Shown: positions 16,688 to 29,714, counted from the first letter of the stretch. The stretch is 64,000 bases of DNA from Paramagnetospirillum marisnigri (GCF_001650715.1 NZ_LWQT01000020.1:53401-117400); one strand, 5' to 3'. Program-made: numbers and translations. Notes: a model not told the origin generated them from the sequence alone.

Positions 16688-18697
16688 TCATTTCTGCTGC
16701 CTCACCGCCACCACCAGCAGCATGAAGACCAAGGTGGCGAACATCATCAGCAGATAACGCCGCACCGTCAGGAACTGCATGCGGTTGACCCGGTCAGCCA
16801 CATAGCCCACCAGCCGCTGGATTCCTAGATACAGCCCGACCCAGATGTGATCGACGACGCGCAGCTTGAAGCGCGCCGGGGAATTGTCGCCGGGTGGCGG
16901 CATGTCCACCGTCTCGCGGGCGCTGAACAGCGAGCCGCAGAACACCCGGCGCAGCGGCTGGGCGAAGCTTTCGCCGGTATACTGGGTCTGGGGGATGTCC
17001 TCGGCATGGCCGCAATCCCAGGCATCGGCCCGGCGCACCTTGGTGGTACCGAAGCCATGCACCAGCAGGATGGAGATGACGAACAGCGACAGCCCGGTCA
17101 TCACCAGTACCGTCCCCGAATAGGAGCCGCGGGTGGAGGAAACCGGGCTCAGCCACGGCCAGCCCAGATCAGCCGAAACCGCGAAGGACACGCCGGTCAG
17201 GGGCTGCACCACATGGGACACCGCGTCGGTGACGGTGACCGGCAGGGCGCCCAGGATGATGCACAGCGCCGCCAGCACCGCCATGCTCCATCGCATGGAG
17301 CCGGGCAGCTGATGCGCCTCGGCCGCCGCCTTGGAGCGGGGGCGGCCCAGGAAGGCGATGCCATAGGCCCGCACGAAGCAGCTGGCGGCCAGGGCGGCGG
17401 CCAGGGCCAGCATGGCGCCCACCACCGGCACGCCGAACTTCATGGCCCAGTGGGGCAGTGACGGCCCCTTGAACAGGGCCTGGAAGATCAGCCATTCCGA
17501 CACGAAACCGTTCAGGGGCGGCAGTGCCGAGATGGCCAGCGCGCCCACCAGGGCGGCGGCGCCGGTCCAGGGCATGCGCTTGAGCAATCCGCCCAGGGCG
17601 TTCAGGCTGCGCTGGCCGGTGGCGGTGATCACCGCGCCCGCCGACAGGAACAGCAGGGTCTTGAAGATGGAATGATTGATGATGTGGTAGAGCGCGGCCA
17701 CCAGGGCCAGGGCGGCCAGGGCCTTCTCGCCGCCGTCCTTGAAGGCGATGGCGAGGCCCAGCCCGATCACCACCACTCCGATATTCTCCACCGTGGAATA
17801 GGCCAGCAGCTTCTTCAGGTCGTCCTGCAACAGGGCATAGAGCACCCCCATGACGGCGGTGACGCCGCCGATCACCATCAGGGCGGCGCCCCAGCCCCAG
17901 GCCACATGGCCATGCAGGTCGAACAGGATGCGGATCAGCCCGTACAGCGCCACCTTGGTCATGACGCCGCTCATCAGGGCGGAGACATGGCTGGGAGCGG
18001 CGGGATGGGCCAGCGGCAACCAAGCATGCAGCGGCACCAGGCCGGCCTTGGACCCGGCGCCCAGCAGCGCCAGCAGCACCACCAGGAAACCGGAGACGGA
18101 ATCCAGGGCGGTGGCCCGCATGGCCGGGAACGAATAGGCGCCCTGCGCCCCCGCCAGCAGGCCGAAACAGGTCAGCAGGCAGAAGGTGCCGAAGGTGGCC
18201 ATCATCAGATAGACGAAGGCGGCCTGACGGTTCTCGGCGTTCTTGTGGTCGGACATCACCAGCGCCCACGACGCCAGCGACATGAACTCCCACGACACCA
18301 GGAACATGAAGGCGTCGTCCGAGATCAGCACCGCGTTCATGCCGAACAGGAACAGCGGGAAGAACGGCGTCACCCGGCGCGGTTCGGGCAGATGCGAGGT
18401 ATAGCCGATGCCGAACACCGAGGCGGCGGTGGTGCCGACATTGACCAGCACCATGAACAGGGCCGACAGGTTGTCGAGGCGGAAATGGGCGTTCAGCCAG
18501 GGCAGGCCGATGGGCAGCACGATGGCCGGACCGGTTCCCGGCGTCTGGCCCAGATGCTTCAGTCCTCCGGCGATCAGGATCAGGCTGGCCACGGCGCAGC
18601 CCAGATAGACGATCCGGTGGCGCCAGACCTCTCCACCCGCCAGCACGCCGAGAACGGCGAGCGCCAACAAGGCGGACAAGGCGGACGCCACTAGCAT
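16688..18697 (-). CDS. hyfB: HyfB-like large membrane subunit
   Basis: 669 residues with about 16 spans. An NuoL/M-type core is seen: SWEFMSLASWALVM, AGLVPLHAWLPLAHPAAPSH, LLAYSTVENIGVV and FKTLLFLSAGAV. A long C-terminal extension (DAWDCGHAEDIPQTQYTGES, then a final span) matches HyfB/HycC. It is first of the hyf-like genes; the next member, hyfC, lies about 1 kb further because of the island. A candidate promoter lies about 65 bases upstream. It should form an ion-translocating module of the membrane arm. Confidence 0.88.
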   Translation of the reverse strand: MLVASALSALLALAVLGVLAGGEVWRHRIVYLGCAVASLILIAGGLKHLGQTPGTGPAIVLPIGLPWLNAHFRLDNLSALFMVLVNVGTTAASVFGIGYTSHLPEPRRVTPFFPLFLFGMNAVLISDDAFMFLVSWEFMSLASWALVMSDHKNAENRQAAFVYLMMATFGTFCLLTCFGLLAGAQGAYSFPAMRATALDSVSGFLVVLLALLGAGSKAGLVPLHAWLPLAHPAAPSHVSALMSGVMTKVALYGLIRILFDLHGHVAWGWGAALMVIGGVTAVMGVLYALLQDDLKKLLAYSTVENIGVVVIGLGLAIAFKDGGEKALAALALVAALYHIINHSIFKTLLFLSAGAVITATGQRSLNALGGLLKRMPWTGAAALVGALAISALPPLNGFVSEWLIFQALFKGPSLPHWAMKFGVPVVGAMLALAAALAASCFVRAYGIAFLGRPRSKAAAEAHQLPGSMRWSMAVLAALCIILGALPVTVTDAVSHVVQPLTGVSFAVSADLGWPWLSPVSSTRGSYSGTVLVMTGLSLFVISILLVHGFGTTKVRRADAWDCGHAEDIPQTQYTGESFAQPLRRVFCGSLFSARETVDMPPPGDNSPARFKLRVVDHIWVGLYLGIQRLVGYVADRVNRMQFLTVRRYLLMMFATLVFMLLVVAVRQQK

Positions 18698-18761
18698 GTG
18701 CCGCTGGACTCCGCCGTTCTATCGTATTGGATCACCCGAGCCTCCCCGCTTGAGGGGGGGA

Positions 18762-18789
18762 ATCATAGCATGCGATACGGCAATCGCAA
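18762..18789 (-). promoter_or_regulatory. candidate hyfB promoter
   Basis: On the minus strand TTGCGA, 16 bases, TATGAT, about 65 bases before the hyfB ATG. A GC hairpin (CCCC...GGGG around 18738-18760) would lie at the very start of the message. By-eye proposal. Confidence 0.4.
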
Positions 18790-18799
18790 GGCCACTGCA

Positions 18800-19587
18800 T
18801 TACACTTCCGTGAGCCTGCGGTCGCGCTCGAAGCGCAGTCGCACATCGATGCCGCGCCGCGCCAGCAGGCGGCGGAGCAGCACCGTCACCACCACGCCCA
18901 GCCAGGCCCCCATCACCGCATCGGAAAAGTAGTGGACGGTGGTCAGTACCCGGCTGGCGGCCACCAGCACGGCGATACTGATGAAGGCGATGTCGTAGCG
19001 GGGCAGGATCAGGGTCAGCGCCGTCATGGCGGCGAAGGCGGCCTGGGAATGGCCCGACGGGAAGGAATTGGTGGCATAGGCGTGGGTCAGCGGCGCGAAG
19101 TCGTACAGACTCTGCTCGAACAGCAGCTTGGGCCGGGTGCGGCCGACCAGGATCTTGACCAGGGTGTTGAGCAGGCCCGAGATCGCCATGGACAGGAAGA
19201 AGAAGCCCGGCACCCAGGCGGCCTTGGCGATCCTTGCCCGGATCTCCAATGTGGGGGCGGCGCGCCAGGCCAGGAACAGCACCAGCAGCAGCACGCCCGA
19301 CGGCACCATCCACACCCCGCCCAGGCCGAGATGGGTCACCGTCTTCCAGAAGCCTTCGGCATCGCCGCCCATCCAGCTTTTCAGCCACAGCGCCAGGGGG
19401 CGGTCTACGATCCAATATCCCACCAGGATCAACAGAAAGGCATAGACGCTCATCCAGGCGAGCGGCCAGCGCCGCGTCCGTGCCCACTGGGCCGCCACCA
19501 CCCGGCGCGTCCCCGCCAGACCGTCCCAGCGATCCAGCGAAGCCGTGGCGAGGCGCCCCCAGGCATTGGTCAGATGATCGAGCGGGC

Positions 19588-19591
<4 letters not shown>
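18800..19591 (-). CDS. PAP2-family membrane phosphatase
   Basis: 263 residues from a GTG that overlaps the upstream stop (GTGA). About six membrane spans. The three PAP2 phosphatase motifs are visible: KILVGRTRPK, SFPSGHSQAAF with the catalytic His, and SRVLTTVHYFSDAVMGA. Such enzymes remove phosphate from lipid pyrophosphates or lipid A on the outer face of the inner membrane. It is coupled to a GT39 glycosyltransferase gene, which suggests envelope lipid recycling or lipid A change. Substrate not determined. Confidence 0.85.
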
Positions 19592-22589
<2,998 letters not shown>

Positions 22590-22612
22590 GATTAAGGCCC
22601 CCTCTCGATCTC

Positions 22613-22756
22613 CCCCCGGCATGGCCGGGGGGAGAGGAAAGAGGGAAGCCCCCGGCATGGCCGGGGGGAGAGGAAAGAGGGAAGCCCCCGGCATGGCCGG
22701 GGGGAGAGGAAAGAGAGAAGCCTCCGGCATGGCCGGGGGGAGAGGAAGACGAAAAA
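22613..22756. repeat. four tandem 36-bp palindromic repeats
   Basis: Units start at 22613, 22649, 22685 and 22721. Each opens with CCCCCGGCATGGCCGGGGGG followed by a purine tract (AGAGGAAAGAGGGAAG). The first two are identical, the third has one change, and the fourth has one change in the palindrome and a diverged tail. Each can form a stem. They lie between convergent aspC and a chemoreceptor gene and run into the terminator. Confidence 0.85.
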
Positions 22757-22781
22757 TCCCCCGGCTTGCCGGGGGATTTTT
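22752..22781. terminator. bidirectional intrinsic terminator
   Basis: AAAAATCCCCCGG, loop CTTG, CCGGGGGATTTTT: a perfect 13-bp stem with A-run and T-run on either side, so it works for both aspC (plus) and the chemoreceptor (minus). Its GC part resembles the neighbouring repeat units, as if one unit had become the terminator. Confidence 0.85.
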
Positions 22782-22800
22782 TGTGTCCCCTCACTGTTCT

Positions 22801-22838
22801 CCCTCCCCCGGCTTGCCGGGGGAGGGTTGGGGTGGGGG
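22801..22838. repeat. REP-like intergenic palindrome, family I
   Basis: CCCTCCCCCGGCTTGCCGGGGGAGGG followed by a TTGGGGTGGGGG tail. The same core and tail recur at 37484, 52796 (opposite direction) and 55381. Confidence 0.7.
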
Positions 22839-22846
22839 CCGCCGTG

Positions 22847-24541
22847 CTACGCCGCCTGCGAACGGATTTCCGACAGGAAGGTCTCGATCTCGCGGTTGAG
22901 TTCGCCGTTCTGGCTGATCATCTCGCGCGCGGACGTCGCCACGTCGTCGGCGGCCTGGCGGCTGGTGCGGGTGCCGTTGGACACATCGCCGATATGCCGG
23001 GTGACCTCGTGGGTGCCGCGCGCCGCTTCCTGGACCGAGCGCGAGATTTCGGCGATGGCGGCGTTCTGCTCCTCCACCGCGCCGGCGATGGAGGCGGTGG
23101 CCTCGTCCACCCGGTTGATGGTTTCGGCGATGCGGCGAATGGCCACCACCGCCTTTTCGGTCTCGCCCTGGACGGCGCCGATCTGGGCGGTGATCTCCTG
23201 GGTCGCCTTGGCGGTCTGGTTGGCCAGGGTCTTGACCTCGTTGGCGACCACGGCGAAGCCCTTGCCGGCCTCACCGGCGCGGGCGGCCTCGATGGTGGCG
23301 TTCAGCGCCAGCAGATTGGTCTGGGACGCGATGTCGTCGATCAGGCGCACCACCTCGCCGATGCGGCCAGCCGTTTCGGCCAGGGTCGAGACCATGGCAT
23401 TGGTCTGCTCCGCTTCGGATGCCGCGCTGCGGGCGATGTCGGCGGTCAGCGCCACCTGCCGGCTGATCTCGGACCCCGATGCGCTCAGTTCCTCGGCGGC
23501 CGAGGCGACGGTCTGGACATTGGACGAGGTCTGCTCGGTGGCGGCCACCACCACCGAGGTCTGTTCCGAGGTCTGCTCGGCGGTATGAGCCATGGCGGAC
23601 GAGGCGCCGTTCAGCCGTTCGCCCACCCGGGTCATGGCGACAACGGCGGCCTTGACCCGGCTTTCCAGCCCGTCCGCCATATCGCGCAGGGTGCGGTTGC
23701 GGTCAACGGCGGCGGTCCGCTTCATCTCTTCCTGCTGATCGAGCAGACGGCGGTTCTCGATGGCATTGCCACGGAAGATTTCCATGGCGCGGGCCAGTTG
23801 GCCCACTTCATCCTTGCGCTCGGTCCCGGTCACCGGCGAGGCGATATCGCCCGCCGCCAGTGCCCCCATGCGTCCCACCAGCACGCCCAGCGGCTTGGTG
23901 ATGGAGCGCGCCATCACCACCGCCATGGCGGCGGCGGCCAGGACCAGCAGCACCGCCTTGACGGTCATGCCGGTGGCCTTGGACCGGATCTCCTCGTCCA
24001 GGTCGTCCATGTAGACGGCGGTCAGGATGGCCCAGCCCCAAGGCTTGAAGCCCTTGACATAGCTCAGCTTGGGCTGTGGCGGCTGGTCCTTGGCCTTGGG
24101 GAAGTGATAGGCGACGAAGCCGCCGCCCTGCTTGCTGGCCTGATCCGCCAGTTCCCGCACGAAGAACACCCCATTGGTATCCTTGGCCTGGGACATGTCC
24201 TTGCCCACCAGATCGGGACGAATCGGATGCATGATGGTCTCGTACTGGAACGTGGTGATGACGAAATAGTCGCTGGCGCCAAAGCGGATGCCGCGCAAGA
24301 TATTCAGGGCGGTGGCCTTGGCCTCCGCCTCGCTGACCTCGCCCTTGGCGACGCGGGCGTGCTGGGCCTCGACGATGGATATGGCCGATTCCACCAGGCG
24401 CGTCAGGGTCTGCCTGCGCTCGTCCTGCATGCTCTCACGCAGGGTCGACAGGTCCTGGGCCACCAGGATGCCGAGGCCGATCACCAATAGCCCAACCAGC
24501 GCCCAAATCTTGCCACCAATGCTGAGATTCAATCCACCCAT
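22847..24541 (-). CDS. methyl-accepting chemotaxis protein with single Cache domain
   Basis: 564 residues from the ATG at 24541 (GGAGG seven bases upstream; a longer frame to 24589 is less likely). First span near 10-30, periplasmic sCache_2 domain at about 35-185 ([20 protein letters not shown], then [16 protein letters not shown]), second span near 200-220, HAMP at about 222-275, and a cytoplasmic hairpin with the tip [20 protein letters not shown]. Typical transmembrane chemoreceptor; sCache_2 domains of this kind often bind small organic acids, but the ligand is not readable. No C-terminal CheR/CheB tether peptide is obvious. Monocistronic. Confidence 0.92.
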   Translation of the reverse strand: MGGLNLSIGGKIWALVGLLVIGLGILVAQDLSTLRESMQDERRQTLTRLVESAISIVEAQHARVAKGEVSEAEAKATALNILRGIRFGASDYFVITTFQYETIMHPIRPDLVGKDMSQAKDTNGVFFVRELADQASKQGGGFVAYHFPKAKDQPPQPKLSYVKGFKPWGWAILTAVYMDDLDEEIRSKATGMTVKAVLLVLAAAAMAVVMARSITKPLGVLVGRMGALAAGDIASPVTGTERKDEVGQLARAMEIFRGNAIENRRLLDQQEEMKRTAAVDRNRTLRDMADGLESRVKAAVVAMTRVGERLNGASSAMAHTAEQTSEQTSVVVAATEQTSSNVQTVASAAEELSASGSEISRQVALTADIARSAASEAEQTNAMVSTLAETAGRIGEVVRLIDDIASQTNLLALNATIEAARAGEAGKGFAVVANEVKTLANQTAKATQEITAQIGAVQGETEKAVVAIRRIAETINRVDEATASIAGAVEEQNAAIAEISRSVQEAARGTHEVTRHIGDVSNGTRTSRQAADDVATSAREMISQNGELNREIETFLSEIRSQAA

Positions 24542-24701
24542 GACCGGCCTCCACCAGCCACACCCATAAGATGGGGGGTGCATATACAAATAGGCCTAAG
24601 ATCATAGGGGCTTTTGGTGTTGATGAAAACCCCTGCAGGAGTGCTTATGCGAAGGGGTAAGGCAGTCTGAAAATGCCTGCCGTGAAAATGGGCGGCAAGG
24701 A

Positions 24702-25325
24702 TCAGCCCTGCCGCGACAGGACGAACAGGCCCTGGTCGGCGAACAGATTGGCGGCGCCGTCGCAATTGGGCAGCGGCAGGACCTTGCCCAGGCGATCCAG
24801 CGGAATGCTGCGCTCGACCGTGATTCCCAGGCCCCGGCACAGGCTGAGGAAATCGCGGATGGTGCAGAAATGGATGTTGGGCGTGTCGTACCATTCATAG
24901 GCCATGGTGTCGGTCACCGGCATGGCGCCACGCAGCAGCAGGTGCAGGCGCACCCGCCAATGGCCGAAATTGGGGAAGGAGACGATGGCGCGCCGCCCGA
25001 TGCGCAGCATATGGGTCAGCACCGTCTTGGGGGCATAGGTGGCCTGCAGCGTCTGGCTGAGGATGACGTAGTCGAAGGCGCCCGACGGATAATCCTTGAG
25101 GTCGGTGTCGGCGTCACCCTGGATCACCGACAGGCCGTGGCTGACCGCCGCCGAGACGCCCGCCATGGACAGTTCGATGCCGCGACCGTCCACATTCTTG
25201 TTGCGGCCCAGCCAGGCCAGCAGGGCGCCCTCGCCACAGCCGACATCGAGCACCCGCGAGCCGGGCTCGACCATGTCGGCGATCAGGCGCAGGTCGACGC
25301 GCAGATTGCCGTTGATCACCATCAT
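24702..25325 (-). CDS. metW: methionine biosynthesis protein MetW
   Basis: 207 residues with a class I methyltransferase fold: [16 protein letters not shown] (AdoMet loop), GRGIELSM and [12 protein letters not shown]. MetW is the usual partner of MetX in alphaproteobacteria and is needed for the homoserine acetylation step of methionine synthesis. The ATG overlaps the metX stop (ATGA), as in relatives. An AGGGG...CCCCT hairpin lies 70-95 bases past the stop but lacks a T-run. Confidence 0.93.
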   Translation of the reverse strand: MMVINGNLRVDLRLIADMVEPGSRVLDVGCGEGALLAWLGRNKNVDGRGIELSMAGVSAAVSHGLSVIQGDADTDLKDYPSGAFDYVILSQTLQATYAPKTVLTHMLRIGRRAIVSFPNFGHWRVRLHLLLRGAMPVTDTMAYEWYDTPNIHFCTIRDFLSLCRGLGITVERSIPLDRLGKVLPLPNCDGAANLFADQGLFVLSRQG

Positions 25326-26518
25326 GGCTGGGACCTCCCCACGACTGCCGCTCCGGGCCGAGGCAGGCCGCGATGGGCGGCGGCGCCCTCCAGGAAGCCG
25401 GTCAGGGTGGCGTGAAATTCCGGCTCGTCCAGCAAGAAGGCGTCATGGCCCTTGTCGGACTTGATCTCGACGAAGCTGACATTGGCCGCCACCGCGTTCA
25501 GCGCATGGACCACGGCGCGGCTTTCCGGGGTGGGGAACAGCCAGTCGCTGGTGAAGGAGACGATGCAGAACCGGGTGCGGGCGCCGCGAAAGGCATTGGC
25601 CAGGGTGCCGCCGTTCTCGGCGGCCAGGTCGAAATAATCCATGGCCCGGGTGATGTAGAGATAGGAATTGGCGTCGAAGCGGTCGACGAAGGTCGATCCC
25701 TGGTGGCGCAGATAGCTTTCCACCTGGAAATCGGCGTCGAAGCCATAGGCCACCTTGTCGCGGTTCTGCAGGTTGCGGCCGAATTTCTGGTGCAGCGCCG
25801 GTTCGGACAGATAGGTGATATGCGCCGCCATGCGGGCCACCGCCAGCCCGCGATGGGGGCGGGTGCCTTCCAGCAGGTAATTGCCGTCGCGCCAGTCGGG
25901 GTCGGCCATGATGGCCTGGCGGCCGACCTCGTGAAAGGCGATGTTCTGGGCCGAGTGCCGTGCCGCCGAGGCGATGGGAATGGCCGAGAACACCCGTTCG
26001 GGATAGGTGTGGACCCATTCCAGCACCTGCATGCCGCCCATGGAGCCGCCCACCACGCAGAACAACTGGTCGATGCCCAGGAAGTCCACCAGACGGGCCT
26101 GGACCTGCACCATGTCGCCGATGGTGATCACCGGAAATGACAGCCCCCAGGGCTGGCCGGTGGCCGGATTGATTTCCATGGGGCCGGTGGTGCCCATGCA
26201 GCCGCCCAGCACGTTGGAACAGATCAGGAAATAGCGATCGGTGTCGAATACCCGGCCCGGCCCCACCAATTCGCTCCACCATCCCGGCTTGCCGGTGATG
26301 GGGTGCGGGTCGGCGACATAGTGGTCACCGGTCAGGGCGTGGCAGATCAGGATGGCGTTGGATTTGTCGGCGTTGAGGCGGCCATAGGTCTGGTAGGCCA
26401 CCATGATCGGCCCCAACTCGGCGCCGCAATCCAGCCGGATCGGCCGATCCCGTCCCAGCTCGACGCTAAGGCCGGTCGGGGGGATGGCGGGTGCGACGGG
26501 GGACTCGGATGGGCTCAT
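25322..26518 (-). CDS. metXA: homoserine O-acetyltransferase
   Basis: 398 residues of the alpha/beta-hydrolase fold. [15 protein letters not shown], the nucleophile elbow [14 protein letters not shown] (catalytic Ser), the FTSDWLFPT aspartate region and [10 protein letters not shown] (catalytic His) are all seen. It makes O-acetylhomoserine (or the succinyl ester; specificity of MetX-type enzymes varies) from homoserine, committing it to methionine. First gene of metX-metW, reading away from the aromatic/histidine operon. A TTGACA-N17-TAGCTA promoter lies about 30 bases upstream, leaving a short leader. Confidence 0.94.
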   Translation of the reverse strand: MSPSESPVAPAIPPTGLSVELGRDRPIRLDCGAELGPIMVAYQTYGRLNADKSNAILICHALTGDHYVADPHPITGKPGWWSELVGPGRVFDTDRYFLICSNVLGGCMGTTGPMEINPATGQPWGLSFPVITIGDMVQVQARLVDFLGIDQLFCVVGGSMGGMQVLEWVHTYPERVFSAIPIASAARHSAQNIAFHEVGRQAIMADPDWRDGNYLLEGTRPHRGLAVARMAAHITYLSEPALHQKFGRNLQNRDKVAYGFDADFQVESYLRHQGSTFVDRFDANSYLYITRAMDYFDLAAENGGTLANAFRGARTRFCIVSFTSDWLFPTPESRAVVHALNAVAANVSFVEIKSDKGHDAFLLDEPEFHATLTGFLEGAAAHRGLPRPGAAVVGRSQP

Positions 26519-26548
26519 GGTCTCGCTGGCCGGAAGCGGGGAATGGAT

Positions 26549-26577
26549 TAGCTATGGTCGCGGTGAATGCATGTCAA
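26549..26577 (-). promoter_or_regulatory. candidate metX promoter
   Basis: Minus strand TTGACA (26577-26572), 17 bases, TAGCTA (26554-26549). Both hexamers are close to the housekeeping consensus. Transcription would start near 26542, leaving roughly 24 bases before the ATG, too short for a riboswitch. Confidence 0.55.
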
Positions 26578-26660
26578 TGTTTTCTTTGATTTCCGGGCGG
26601 CTCCGAACTACACCTAGGCAGCATCGAGTCATGATTTTCAAAATCAGCGGTTAAAACCCC

Positions 26661-27536
26661 ATGAGTCAGGACAGCGACAGCCTTCAACAGCTCCGCCGCG
26701 ACATCGACCGCATCGACGAGTCGATTCATGACCTGCTGATGCAGCGCTCGGCCCTGGTGGGCAGGATCGCCGCCGCCAAGGCCGACAGCCGCGTCACCTT
26801 GCGCCCCGGGCGCGAGGCGGACATCCTGCGCCGCCTGCTGGGGCGTCATTCCGGCGAATTCCCCAAACTGGCCCTGGTCCGCATCTGGCGCGAGATCATG
26901 GGGGCGCTGGTGGGGCTGCAAGGCCCGTTCTCGGTGGCGGTCCATGCCGCCGGGCGGTCCACCAGCGCCATCGAGCTGGCCCGCAACCATTTTGGCATGG
27001 TGGCGCCGCTGCATGCCTATCGCAGCGCCGGACAGGTGGTGCGCGCCGTGGCCGATGGCCATGCCTCGGTGGGCGTGGTGCCGCTCACTCCCGGAACCGA
27101 ACTGGCCGATGAGGCGGAGCCCTGGTGGGCCAGCCTGACCGTGGGCAGCGGCGAGCCGCCCCGGGTGGTGGCGCGGTTGCCCTTCGCGGGCGTCGCTCCG
27201 GCCCAGGGCGCTCCCGAACCGCCCCAGGCCCTGGTGATCGCCTGCCGCGACCATGACGAGACCGGCGACGACCGCACCGTGCTGGTGCTGGAAACCGGCC
27301 CCGAGGTCAGCCGCGACCGGCTGCGCGCCGTGCTGTCGGCGGCGGGGCTGGAACCGGCCCAGTTGCTGGCCATCTATCGCCATGGCGCGGTATGGCTGCA
27401 CATGGTGGAAATCCTCGGTCATGTGGCGGGGGGCGACGCAAGGCTCACCGCCCTGGTGGCGCCCCGCGACCCCATCAGCCACGCCTCGGTGATCGGTGGC
27501 TATGCCACGCCGCTGTCGCCCGAAGCCCTGACCTGA
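26661..27536 (+). CDS. chorismate mutase-domain protein (PheA-like)
   Basis: 291 residues. Residues 5-90 are a chorismate mutase type II (AroQ) domain: LRRDIDRIDESIHDLLMQRS, LVGRIAAAK, then a helix with EADILRRLL. Residues about 95-290 look like a diverged regulatory or prephenate dehydratase-like region (AIELARNHFGMVAPLHAY), without a dehydratase catalytic motif that I can confirm. It converts chorismate to prephenate for Phe/Tyr. A TGATTTT/AAAATCA inverted repeat (26632-26646) lies just before the start. It opens an operon with hisC and tyrC. Confidence 0.85.
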   Translation: MSQDSDSLQQLRRDIDRIDESIHDLLMQRSALVGRIAAAKADSRVTLRPGREADILRRLLGRHSGEFPKLALVRIWREIMGALVGLQGPFSVAVHAAGRSTSAIELARNHFGMVAPLHAYRSAGQVVRAVADGHASVGVVPLTPGTELADEAEPWWASLTVGSGEPPRVVARLPFAGVAPAQGAPEPPQALVIACRDHDETGDDRTVLVLETGPEVSRDRLRAVLSAAGLEPAQLLAIYRHGAVWLHMVEILGHVAGGDARLTALVAPRDPISHASVIGGYATPLSPEALT

Positions 27537-27575
27537 ATTCATCCCTTCCGTTCCGATCATCAGGAGTCCCGACCA

Positions 27576-28667
27576 GTGACCGCTCCCGCGCCCCGTCCCG
27601 GCATCATGGATATCCGCCCCTATGTGGGCGGCGAATCGGCCATCGAAGGCGTCAGCCGCATCGTCAAGCTGTCGTCCAACGAAGGCGCCCTGGGGCCAAG
27701 CCCCAAGGCCATGGAAGCGCTGAAGGCGTTGGCGCCCGAGATCCATCGTTACCCCGATGGCGGCGCCGAGGCGCTGCGCCAGGCTATCGGCGCCCGCTAC
27801 GGCATCAATCCCGACCGCATCGTCTGCGGCGCCGGGTCTGACGAACTGTTGGGCATCCTGTGCCGTGCCTATGCCGGTCCCGGCGACGAGGTGCTGTATT
27901 CGGCCCACGGCTTCCTGATGTATGCCATCGCCGCCAAGGCCTGTGGCGCCACTCCGGTCACCGCGCCGGAGGTGGACCTGACCGCCAATGTGGACAATCT
28001 GCTGAAGGCGGTGACGCCCAAGACCAAGATTCTCTTCCTGGCCAATCCCAACAATCCCACCGGCACCTATCTGCCGTCCTCCGAGGTGGCGCGGCTGCGC
28101 GCCGGGCTGCGCCCCGACATCTTGCTGGTGATCGACGCCGCCTATGCCGAGTTCGTCTCGCGCAATGACTACACTTCGGGCAATGAACTGGTGGAAGCGG
28201 GCGACAACACCGTCGTCTGCCGCACCTTCTCCAAGATGTTCGCCCTGGGCGGCCTGCGTCTGGGCTGGGCCTATGGCCCCGAGAACGTGGTGGGCGTGCT
28301 GAACCGGGTGCGCAACCCCTTCAATGTGGGTTCCGCCGCCCTGGCGGCCGGTCTGGCCGCGTTCCAGGACACCGAATACGCCGAGCTGTGCAAGCGCCAC
28401 AACGACTACTGGCTGCCCTGGCTGTCGGAGCAGGTCAGCGCCCTGGGCCTGACCGTGGTTCCCTCGGTGGGCAACTTCATCCTGATCCGCTTCCCCAAGG
28501 ATGCGGGCAAGGATGCCGCCACCGCCGATGCCTTCCTGCGTTCGCGGGGCATCATCGTCCGCGCCATGGGCGCCTATGGCCTGGGCGACAGCTTGCGCAT
28601 CACCATCGGCACCGGCGAGGAAAACCAGATGGTGGTGGACGCCTTGAGGGAGTTCCTGAAGAAATGA
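27576..28667 (+). CDS. hisC: histidinol-phosphate/aromatic aminotransferase
   Basis: 363 residues from a GTG start with CAGGAG upstream. Class I/II PLP enzyme of the HisC family: KLSSNEGALGPSPKAME, HRYPDGGAEALRQAI, LANPNNPTGTYLP and CRTFSKMFALGGLRLGW (PLP lysine in the SKM segment). HisC converts imidazole-acetol phosphate to histidinol phosphate. In this operon position, between chorismate mutase and prephenate dehydrogenase, it likely also serves aromatic amino acid transamination, as known for alphaproteobacterial relatives. The double role is inferred from context. Confidence 0.92.
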   Translation: MTAPAPRPGIMDIRPYVGGESAIEGVSRIVKLSSNEGALGPSPKAMEALKALAPEIHRYPDGGAEALRQAIGARYGINPDRIVCGAGSDELLGILCRAYAGPGDEVLYSAHGFLMYAIAAKACGATPVTAPEVDLTANVDNLLKAVTPKTKILFLANPNNPTGTYLPSSEVARLRAGLRPDILLVIDAAYAEFVSRNDYTSGNELVEAGDNTVVCRTFSKMFALGGLRLGWAYGPENVVGVLNRVRNPFNVGSAALAAGLAAFQDTEYAELCKRHNDYWLPWLSEQVSALGLTVVPSVGNFILIRFPKDAGKDAATADAFLRSRGIIVRAMGAYGLGDSLRITIGTGEENQMVVDALREFLKK

Positions 28668-28711
28668 GCGAGGCACAGCCGAGCGCCCGGCGCTTGAGGG
28701 GCGAGATATGA
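28664..28711 (+). other. mini reading frame bridging hisC and tyrC
   Basis: A 15-codon frame (MSEAQPSARRLRGEI) starts in an ATGA overlap with the hisC stop and ends with a TGA overlapping the tyrC ATG. It could carry ribosomes from hisC to tyrC. It may also be chance; tyrC has its own GAGGGG site upstream. Confidence 0.3.
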
Positions 28712-29595
28712 CCACTTCTCCGCTGTTCAAGACCGTCTGTTTCGTCGGCATCGGCCTGATCGGCTCGTCCCTGGCCCGGGCCATGCGCAAGCATGGCCTC
28801 GCCGAGCGGCTGCTCTGCCTGGATGTCTGCGAGAAGGCCCGGACCACGGCCCTGGCGCTGTCGGTGGTGGATTCCGCCACCGGCAATGCGGCCGAGGCCA
28901 TTTCCGAGGCCGACCTGATCGTGCTGGGGGCGCCGGTGGGCGCCACCCAGGCGGTGGGCGAGGCCATCGGCCCCCATCTCAAGCCCGGCGCTATCGTCAC
29001 CGATGTGGGGTCGGTCAAGCTGGCGGTGATCCGCGACCTGACGCCCTATCTGCCGGAAGGGGTGGAATTCGTCCCCGGCCACCCCATCGCCGGTACCGAG
29101 CATTCCGGCCCGGAAAGCGGTTTCGCCGAATTATTCGAGGGCCGCTGGCAGATTCTGACGCCGCTGCCCGGCTGTGATCAGAAGGCGGTGGACAAGGTGG
29201 CCGAGCTGTGGCGCCGGGTCGGCTCCCAGGTGGAGATCATGGACCCCCACCACCACGACAAGGTGCTGGCCATCACCTCGCATCTGCCGCATCTGATCGC
29301 CTATACCATCGTCGGCACCGCCAACGACCTGGAAGGCCATATGCAGCAGGAGGTGATCAAATTCTCCGCCTCCGGCTTCCGCGACTTCACCCGCATCGCC
29401 GCCTCGGACCCCATCATGTGGCGCGACGTCTTCCTCAACAATCGCGAGGCGGTGCTGGAAGTGCTGCAGCGCTTCACCGAGGATCTGACGGCCTTGCAGC
29501 GCTCCATCCGCTGGGGCGAGGGCGAGGTGCTGCAGAAGCGTTTCACCGAGACCCGCGCCATCCGCCGCGCCATCATCGACGCCAAGCAGGCGTAG
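28708..29595 (+). CDS. tyrC: prephenate/arogenate dehydrogenase
   Basis: 295 residues. N-terminal NAD(P) fold with VCFVGIGLIGSSLARAM, the glycine-rich loop, then VTDVGSVK and FVPGHPIAGTEHSG, the signature holding the catalytic His of TyrA/TyrC enzymes. The C-terminal helical half is the dimer region (LPHLIAYTIVGTA). No ACT domain, so no obvious tyrosine feedback site. It oxidises prephenate or arogenate towards tyrosine. Third gene of the operon after hisC. Confidence 0.9.
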   Translation: MTTSPLFKTVCFVGIGLIGSSLARAMRKHGLAERLLCLDVCEKARTTALALSVVDSATGNAAEAISEADLIVLGAPVGATQAVGEAIGPHLKPGAIVTDVGSVKLAVIRDLTPYLPEGVEFVPGHPIAGTEHSGPESGFAELFEGRWQILTPLPGCDQKAVDKVAELWRRVGSQVEIMDPHHHDKVLAITSHLPHLIAYTIVGTANDLEGHMQQEVIKFSASGFRDFTRIAASDPIMWRDVFLNNREAVLEVLQRFTEDLTALQRSIRWGEGEVLQKRFTETRAIRRAIIDAKQA

Positions 29596-29714
29596 GTTAC
29601 ATGTCCCTCAGTCGCCGGGCGCGCTCCTTCGGCGCGCTTGGCTTTCGCGCCACGAGGCGCGCCGTGCCTTGCCCGCAACTCCTCGCCCTCGGCTCGTCGG
29701 TCGGGATTGTGCTG

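Noticed and set aside
22613..22756. 36-base periodic repeats resembling a CRISPR array
   Set aside because: Units are directly joined with no unique spacers, and no cas gene is present.
24606..24634. AGGGG...CCCCT hairpin as metW terminator
   Set aside because: No T-run on the minus strand after the stem.
26519..26600. Possible SAM-II riboswitch before metX
   Set aside because: The conserved core and pseudoknot sequence are absent, and the likely promoter leaves only about 24 bases of leader.
26577..26654. Leader-peptide-like frame before the chorismate mutase gene
   Set aside because: Only two Phe codons, no run of a regulatory amino acid and no terminator after it.
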